Shown here: one piece after another, positions 14,780 to 19,654 of the stretch
Layout: every line of letters begins with the position of its first letter
How positions within the stretch are numbered: position 1 is the first letter of the stretch
Assembly: GCA_036677445.1 (NCBI GenBank)
Contig: JAVBWI010000008.1
Location: 1 to 19,654 of the forward strand
Length of the DNA stretch: 19,654 nucleotides
From: JAVBWI01 sp036677445
Lineage (GTDB): Bacteria; Bacillota; Clostridia; Christensenellales; CAG-138
Reading direction: 5' to 3'
Notes under the pieces: generated by a model
Seen by the model: the letters and a program-made list of their open reading frames with translations, nothing else
What the model was told of the DNA's origin: nothing
The model's database searches: none
Made by a program: the position numbers and the translations under genes

Positions 14780-15802
14780 TTGGAATTTAGAGGACCCCGG
14801 CCGCCCATTGGAAGGCAGCCGCCCGGAGGACCCCGGCCGCCCATAGGAAGGCCGCCGCCGCGAGACGGACGGCCGCCGCAGGACGGACGGCCTCCACAAC
14901 CTCCACAACCTCCACAACCACCGCAACCGCCACGGCCGCCGCGACCGCCGCGACCGCCACAACCACCACAACCACCGCAACCGCCGCGACCGCCGCGACC
15001 GCCACAACCGCCACAACCTCCGCAACCACCGCAACCACCGCGACCACCGCAACCGCCGCAACCACCGCAACCACCGCGACCACCGCAACCACCGCGACCG
15101 CCACAACCACCGCGACCACCGCAACCGCCGCGACCGCCACAACCGCCACGACCGCCGCGAGACGGACGGCCGCCACGGAGGCGACCGCCGATTCGTTTGC
15201 CGATCGAAATTCTGCCGCCGCGGCGGCCCATCCGGCCGCCGGTGAGAAGACGTCCGCCTATTATACGGCCGCCCATTATCATACAGCCGCCGGTAAGCCA
15301 ACCGGATATCATTCCATACGACAGGGAACGGGCGGTGGCGTACGCGCATCGCTGGGCATATGGGCGCAATCCAGCATACTATGATTTTTCAAACCTCGGC
15401 GGCGACTGTACCAACTTTGCATCGCAGTGCGTGTATGCCGGCGCGGGTTATATGAATTATACCCCGCTGTACGGGTGGTATTATATCGACGTCAATAACC
15501 GCAGCCCAAGCTGGACCGGCGTGGAGTATTTTTATAACTTCATGGTCAATAACCGGGGAGTAGGCCCCTTTATGCAGGTGGTGCCGCTAAATCAAATCCT
15601 GCCCGGAGACGTGATACAGATAAAATTTGATCAGGCCTATTTTGAACACAACCCGGTCGTGGTTGCCGTGGGCCGGATACCCGCGCCCGACAATATACTC
15701 GTAGCCGCGCATACGTATGATGCCGATTACCGGCCTTTGAGCACCTATACCTATACGGCATTGCGCCCCCTGCATGTGCTGGGCGTTCGCAGGCCGCGCT
15801 GA
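14780..15802 (+). CDS. Proline-rich repeat protein with C-terminal amidase-like domain
   Basis: A two-part protein of 340 residues. Residues 1-175 are almost pure Pro, Arg, Gln and Gly, including 30 uninterrupted Pro-Pro-(Gln/Arg) triplets (38-127) flanked by DGRPP motifs. Residues about 178-340 match the putative amidase domain (Amidase_6 type) found in clostridial and bacillar proteins: YDRERAVAYAHRWAYGRNP, then GGDCTNFASQC with candidate nucleophile Cys210, PSWTGVEYFYNF, GDVIQIKF and a candidate His290 in FEHNPVVVAVG, like an NlpC/P60-type cysteine fold. No signal peptide or membrane segment is visible, so it may act inside the mother cell or spore coat or be released by lysis. TTG 14780 lies 8 bases after a run of G's and is the best start; GTG 14738 or 14771 are alternatives. 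The substrate is unknown. Confidence 0.82.
   Translation: MEFRGPRPPIGRQPPGGPRPPIGRPPPRDGRPPQDGRPPQPPQPPQPPQPPRPPRPPRPPQPPQPPQPPRPPRPPQPPQPPQPPQPPRPPQPPQPPQPPRPPQPPRPPQPPRPPQPPRPPQPPRPPRDGRPPRRRPPIRLPIEILPPRRPIRPPVRRRPPIIRPPIIIQPPVSQPDIIPYDRERAVAYAHRWAYGRNPAYYDFSNLGGDCTNFASQCVYAGAGYMNYTPLYGWYYIDVNNRSPSWTGVEYFYNFMVNNRGVGPFMQVVPLNQILPGDVIQIKFDQAYFEHNPVVVAVGRIPAPDNILVAAHTYDADYRPLSTYTYTALRPLHVLGVRRPR
14891..15160 (+). repeat. 30 tandem 9-base units coding for Pro-Pro-Gln/Arg
   Basis: Units of the form CCN-CCN-CAA or CCN-CCN-CGA repeat 30 times without a break. Third positions of the proline codons vary (A, G, T) while frame and period never slip, so selection is on the protein. The Gln/Arg order is irregular at first and alternates strictly near the end. 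Confidence 0.9.
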
Positions 15803-15913
15803 ACGTGCGGATGGAGATCCCCCGGGCGCCGCATGCGAAAATGAGTGGCGGCTCATAGTTATACGTGGAAATATTTTGTAATTACATTGTATGTATTTGC
15901 AACAAAGTATGGC

Positions 15914-15941
15914 CGGCCTGCGGGGTATACCCCGCAGGCCG
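15914..15941. terminator. Perfect 28-base palindrome after the amidase-like gene
   Basis: CGGCCTGCGGGGTA and its exact complement form a very stable hairpin (effective loop TATA or smaller), followed by an AT-rich stretch without a long T-run. It probably ends the amidase-like transcript and insulates the promoter 8 bases downstream. Confidence 0.6.
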
Positions 15942-15949
15942 CATATTTG

Positions 15950-15978
15950 TTGCACTTTCGGCATGGGCATGCTATAAT
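15950..15978 (+). promoter_or_regulatory. Strong promoter of the ligase-ACP-oxoamine synthase gene
   Basis: TTGCAC (15950-15955), a 17-base spacer and a perfect TATAAT (15973-15978). It predicts an untranslated leader of about 80 bases with a GTGCGC/GCGCAC hairpin (16001-16019). Confidence 0.75.
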
Positions 15979-16064
15979 CCCATATATATATTCTACCAGT
16001 GTGCGCTGTAATTGCGCACGCAATTGGCATCATACTGCATATTCATACATTCGGAGGAATACTT

Positions 16065-19000
16065 ATGCAAACCATAGGCGCAACCACACATCGGTTGAAG
16101 ACAGGCACGCACACGCTCGAGGCGATTTACAGCGCCATACTCTCGCACGGCGAATCCCCCAGCGCACAGTATGACCGGGAAGGGGAAATCCGGTACATCA
16201 CATTCAGCGAATACGACCGGCGCGTCCGCCATGCGGCCGCAGGGCTGCAGGTGGTGCTGGGCGTGCCGGAGAAGCCGCAGTTTGTCGGCATCAAAATGGA
16301 TAACTCGCCGGATTACTTAACGGTGTTCTGGGCGGCCGTCATGGCGGGCTATCAGCCGGTGCTCATCGATTTTCGCGCGGATTCGAAGCAGACGGAGCAT
16401 ATCGTGCGGCAGACCTGCGCCGTCGCGGTCATTACGGCGGATGCGGTCGCGCTGCCTGCGGGCGTGCATCTGTTGGATCCCGCGCCGCTGCTGCGGGATT
16501 GCGACGGGGAGGTGCGGGGCGGCTTTGCCAACCGTGTCGCCATGTGCACGTCGGGTACGACGGCGTCCTCCAAGGTGTATGTGTACGACGGACAGGCCCT
16601 GACCAACCAGCTTCTGGATTTTCTTGCGCTTGCGCGCGTTTCCCCGGGATTTTTAAACGACAAGCCGCACCGCGTGCTTGCCTTTTTGCCCTTCCACCAC
16701 ATATTCGGGTTCCTTACCGCCATGCTCGCTTACCCGGTGTTCGGGAAAACCATCGTGTATCCCAAGGACCGCACCAGCAAATCCGTACAGGAGGCGTGCC
16801 GCACGCACCATGTCACGCACCTGTATAACGTGCCGTTGTTCTGGAACGCCGTGGCGCAGAAGCTGCAGCGCGCCGCGCGGCAAAAGGGCGAGGACAAGGA
16901 GCGCAAGCTCCTGAAGCTGGTGGACGGCTCGCTCAAGCGGCAGCGGGTGTTCCCCAAGGCGGGAAGAAAGTATTACGCCAACCTGACGCACGGCATCCGC
17001 AGAAATTTGCTGGGCACGCACATTATGTGCGCGGTCAGTGGCGGCGGGCGCATACTGCCCGAAACGCTGCGATTGCTCAACGGCATAGGTTACCCGTTCG
17101 CCAACGGCTTTGGCATGACCGAGGTGGGCATCTCTTCTGTGCAGATGCTCGACAGCATCGACGACCAGCTTTCCGGCTGCGTAGGGCGGCCCATGCAGGG
17201 CGTCAAGGTCAAAATCAAGCCGCGCGAAGGCGATAAGGCCACCGTGGGCGAGCTGTTTATAAAATCCGCCGCCATGCACATCGGCCGTATGGTGGAAGGG
17301 GAGCTGGTTCCCGCGGAACTCGACGAAGAAGGTTATTTCGGCACCGGCGACATCGCGCGCTACGAGGGCGGCAAGCTGTGGATCGAGGGCCGCCTGAAGG
17401 ATGTCATCATCAACGAAAGCGGCGAGAACGTCTACCCCGACGAACTGGAGGACGCGTTTGCGGATATCGAGGAAGTGCAGCAGATCTGCGCCTTCGGCAT
17501 GGATTTTGGCGGCGCGTACGAGGATATCACGCTCGTCGCTTATGCGGAAAACATATCGCGCGAGCGCGCGCGGCTGGAAACGCTCATTTGCGCGCTTTCC
17601 CAGCGCAACGCGCAGCTGCCCATCTACAAACGGGTACGCCGCTGCTTTCTGTCGCTTTCGCCGCTGCCGCTTACGGCCAGCATGAAGGTCAAGCGCGTGC
17701 GGGTGAAGGAGGATCTGGGTGCCGGCCGCTTTGACGCCATCGAGGTAGATCTCGCCAAGCGCCGCGTCTGCGGCAGCATCGCGATCGAATCGGCGGAGGT
17801 GGAAAAGAGCGAGGCGTACCTTGCGATACTGCAAAAGGTGAAGGAGTTCTTTGCGGAGGAGCTTTGCCTGAATGTGGAGGATATCACCGACCGCGCGCAT
17901 TTCGTGTACGATCTGGGCGGCGACAGCCTGGCTTCGTTGGGCGTGTTCACCAAGATCGAGGAGCATTTCGGCATGCTTATCACGGACGCCGAATACATCA
18001 ACTGCACCTGCGCGGAGGACGCCGCGCTGCTACTTTTAAATAAGCAGAACGGCGGCGGCCGCGCAAACCGCCGCAGAATTATAAGCTTTGAGGACTCCCG
18101 TGAGTGGGAGGCGCTCTCGGCCCGTCTGGCGGAAGCGGGCGAGCATGGCAACCCCTATTTCGTACCGCACGATTCGCCGCTTCGGGATACCTCCATCGTC
18201 AACGGGCGCGAGGTCATCAACTACGGCTCCTACAACTATGTCTGCCTTTCCGGCCACCCGCGCACCATCAAGGCCGCGCAGCAGGCAGCCGAGAAATACG
18301 GTACTTCCGCAAGCGGCAGCCGCCTCCTGGCGGGCGAAAAGACGCTGCATCAGGAGCTTGAGAAGGCCATTGCCGAATGGAAGCACACCGAGGCCGCGCT
18401 GGTGCTGGTGGGCGGCCACAGCACCAATGTTACGTTTGTGGGCAACTTCTGCAACGAGCACGACCTCATACTCTACGACGCGCTCTCGCACAACTCCATT
18501 TTGCAGGGCTGCCAGCTATCCCCTGCGGATACCAAGGGCTTCCCGCACAATGATTTTGCGGCGCTGGAAAGCATACTTCGCGCCAACCGCGATTCCTATG
18601 AAAAAGTGCTTATAGTGGTGGAGGGCGTGTACTCCATGGACGGCGATATCGCGCCTATCCCGGAGTTCGTGCGCATCAAAAAGGCGTACGGCTGCTTCCT
18701 GATGGTGGATGAAGCGCATTCCTCCTGCGTCATTGGCGAACACGGCGGCGGCGTGGATGAATACTTCAGCCTGCAGCCGGACGATATCGACGTCAAGATG
18801 GGTACTTTGAGCAAAGGCCTGGGCACCTGCGGCGGCTATCTTGCCGGCAAGCGCACGCTCATCGAATACCTGCGCTACTATGTGCCGGGCTTTGTGTTCT
18901 CCGTCGGGCTTTCGCCGGTACTGGCCGCGGCTACGCTCGAGGGCGTGCGCATATTACAGGAAGGCAATTCGCTGGTACAAAGCCTGCAGCGGAACATTGG

Positions 19001-19295
19001 CGATTTCATGGAAATCGCGCACAGCTACGGCTTTGATACCTGCCTTGCGGGCAAAACGGCGGTGGCGCCCGTTTTGATCGGCGCGGATACGGTCGCCTAC
19101 GAGCTTTCGCGCCTGCTGCTTGAGGCCGGCGTGTTTGTGCCGCCCGCGGTATACCCGGCCGTGCCAAAAGGGCAGGCGCGGCTAAGGTTCTGCCTGACCA
19201 GCGCCCATAAGCGCGAACAGGCGGAGTACGCCATGGCGACGCTGGACCGGCTCATACGCGAGCACAATTTCCCCGTGCCGCGCAAGTACAAGTAA
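16065..19295 (+). CDS. Fusion: acyl-adenylating ligase, acyl carrier protein, alpha-oxoamine synthase
   Basis: A 1,076-residue three-domain enzyme. Residues 1-about 570 are an ANL-superfamily adenylating domain: TSGTTASSK (162-170), FGMTE (Glu353), YFGTGD, GRLKDVIINESGENVYP (from 442) and the catalytic Lys541 in SMKVKR. Residues about 580-665 are a carrier domain with DLGGDSLAS, Ser621 being the phosphopantetheine site. Residues about 680-1076 are a PLP enzyme of the alpha-oxoamine synthase family (SPT, KBL, BioF, CqsA): SGSRLLAG, VDEAHSS (Asp882, His885) and GTLSKGLG with PLP lysine Lys917. Expected reaction: activate an acid with ATP, load it on the carrier arm, and condense it with an amino acid, releasing CO2, to an alpha-amino ketone. 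GGAGG lies 7 bases before ATG 16065. It is monocistronic. Acid and amino acid are unknown; sphingoid-base synthesis or a signal or natural product are both possible. Confidence 0.93.
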   Translation: MQTIGATTHRLKTGTHTLEAIYSAILSHGESPSAQYDREGEIRYITFSEYDRRVRHAAAGLQVVLGVPEKPQFVGIKMDNSPDYLTVFWAAVMAGYQPVLIDFRADSKQTEHIVRQTCAVAVITADAVALPAGVHLLDPAPLLRDCDGEVRGGFANRVAMCTSGTTASSKVYVYDGQALTNQLLDFLALARVSPGFLNDKPHRVLAFLPFHHIFGFLTAMLAYPVFGKTIVYPKDRTSKSVQEACRTHHVTHLYNVPLFWNAVAQKLQRAARQKGEDKERKLLKLVDGSLKRQRVFPKAGRKYYANLTHGIRRNLLGTHIMCAVSGGGRILPETLRLLNGIGYPFANGFGMTEVGISSVQMLDSIDDQLSGCVGRPMQGVKVKIKPREGDKATVGELFIKSAAMHIGRMVEGELVPAELDEEGYFGTGDIARYEGGKLWIEGRLKDVIINESGENVYPDELEDAFADIEEVQQICAFGMDFGGAYEDITLVAYAENISRERARLETLICALSQRNAQLPIYKRVRRCFLSLSPLPLTASMKVKRVRVKEDLGAGRFDAIEVDLAKRRVCGSIAIESAEVEKSEAYLAILQKVKEFFAEELCLNVEDITDRAHFVYDLGGDSLASLGVFTKIEEHFGMLITDAEYINCTCAEDAALLLLNKQNGGGRANRRRIISFEDSREWEALSARLAEAGEHGNPYFVPHDSPLRDTSIVNGREVINYGSYNYVCLSGHPRTIKAAQQAAEKYGTSASGSRLLAGEKTLHQELEKAIAEWKHTEAALVLVGGHSTNVTFVGNFCNEHDLILYDALSHNSILQGCQLSPADTKGFPHNDFAALESILRANRDSYEKVLIVVEGVYSMDGDIAPIPEFVRIKKAYGCFLMVDEAHSSCVIGEHGGGVDEYFSLQPDDIDVKMGTLSKGLGTCGGYLAGKRTLIEYLRYYVPGFVFSVGLSPVLAAATLEGVRILQEGNSLVQSLQRNIGDFMEIAHSYGFDTCLAGKTAVAPVLIGADTVAYELSRLLLEAGVFVPPAVYPAVPKGQARLRFCLTSAHKREQAEYAMATLDRLIREHNFPVPRKYK

Positions 19296-19321
19296 GCCGC
19301 GCAATATCTACATGCATCAAG

Positions 19322-19349
19322 CGCCCCGCATCGTAAAGGATGCGGGGCG
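19322..19349 (+). terminator. Hairpin terminator of the fusion gene
   Basis: CGCCCCGCATC (19322-19332) and its exact complement (19339-19349) form an 11-bp GC-rich stem with a 6-base loop, 27 bases after the stop. The T-run after it is short (TTAAG). Confidence 0.7.
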
Positions 19350-19399
19350 TTAAGCGTGTCAAAATCCATGCAAATCGTCAGGCGTGTATTCACAATGTA

Positions 19400-19459
19400 T
19401 CGCCGCCCTTGGCGGCGACGATGTTTTTCTATACTGGGGGAAACTGCGTTTCCCCCAGT
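19400..19459. repeat. Two further hairpins in the downstream gap
   Basis: TCGCCGCC/GGCGGCGA (19400-19418) is followed shortly by TTTTT (19424-19428) and may be a second terminator. ACTGGGGGAAAC (19433-19444) and its exact complement (19448-19459) form a 12-bp stem with a 3-base loop and then a C-run. The rest of the gap to 19654 shows no gene I can support; it resembles intergenic repeat sequence. Confidence 0.55.
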
Positions 19460-19654
19460 CCCCCCTTCCTAAGGCTCCGCTAGTTTGCCATCAGCAGGAG
19501 ACTTGTTGATAGGACTCAATATGATTTTCCGTCCAATCCAGGGGGCGCGGGGAGTCAAAGCCGCGCGCCGCCTGTGACGGAGCAAGCGCGGCGAAAGACC
19601 AGTGAGCAAAGGAACGGGAGGAAGCGGCGCTTGCCGCAACGATGCATGACTGTT

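Noticed and set aside
14891..15160. CRISPR-like or satellite repeat
   Set aside because: The 9-base units are contiguous without spacers and stay in frame with a coding region.
14761..15369. Gly/Cys/Arg repeat protein on the minus strand
   Set aside because: It is the reverse reading of the Pro-Pro-Gln/Arg repeat; the plus strand carries the recognisable amidase-like domain in the same frame as the repeat.
19540..19580. tRNA gene suggested by a T-arm-like stretch
   Set aside because: No matching acceptor, D-arm or anticodon stem could be built around it.

Overview
The window looks like a chromosomal segment of a GC-rich, endospore-forming anaerobe of the Clostridia. SpoIIE is specific to endospore formers, the L-serine dehydratase is the two-subunit iron-sulfur type common in Clostridia, metK sits behind a SAM-I (S-box) riboswitch, and ribosome binding sites are strong GGAGG types. 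A Christensenellales-like or related gut lineage is a guess; nothing here fixes the genus. No rRNA, tRNA, CRISPR array or intact transposase was seen.

Layout. Bases 1-1700 are clearly AT-richer than the rest and hold, on the minus strand, what reads as a decaying operon of secreted or membrane proteins: a broken gene whose end resembles a zinc-metallopeptidase HExxH helix (1703-1380), a small two-helix membrane protein (1318-1109) and a secreted protein whose signal peptide is complete only if translation starts at an ATA codon (918-169). From about 1,750 the sequence is GC-rich housekeeping DNA: spoIIE (+), convergent with the sdaAB-sdaAA serine dehydratase operon (-); an SH3-domain lipoprotein (+), convergent with glmU (-); a large lipoprotein with three BamE/SmpA-like stretches (-); and a PAS-like/AraC regulator (-). 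After a hairpin-rich gap come metK with its riboswitch (-), a TtcA-like PP-loop protein (+), a second hairpin-rich gap, a DeoD-type purine nucleoside phosphorylase (-), and a divergent proline-rich protein ending in an amidase-like domain (+).

The most notable gene is the last: a 1,076-residue single-polypeptide fusion of acyl-adenylating ligase, acyl carrier protein and PLP-dependent alpha-oxoamine synthase (16065-19295). It has its own near-consensus promoter and its own terminator. By domain logic it should activate a carboxylic acid, load it on its carrier domain and condense it with an amino acid, losing CO2, to give an alpha-amino ketone. This is the chemistry that starts sphingoid bases and several natural products.

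Most genes are monocistronic, with their own promoter-like hexamers and factor-independent terminators; sdaAB-sdaAA is the only clear intact operon. Gene-free stretches are short but dense in perfect inverted repeats, some of which look like dispersed repeats. Functional calls come from motif recognition by eye; no database search was run.
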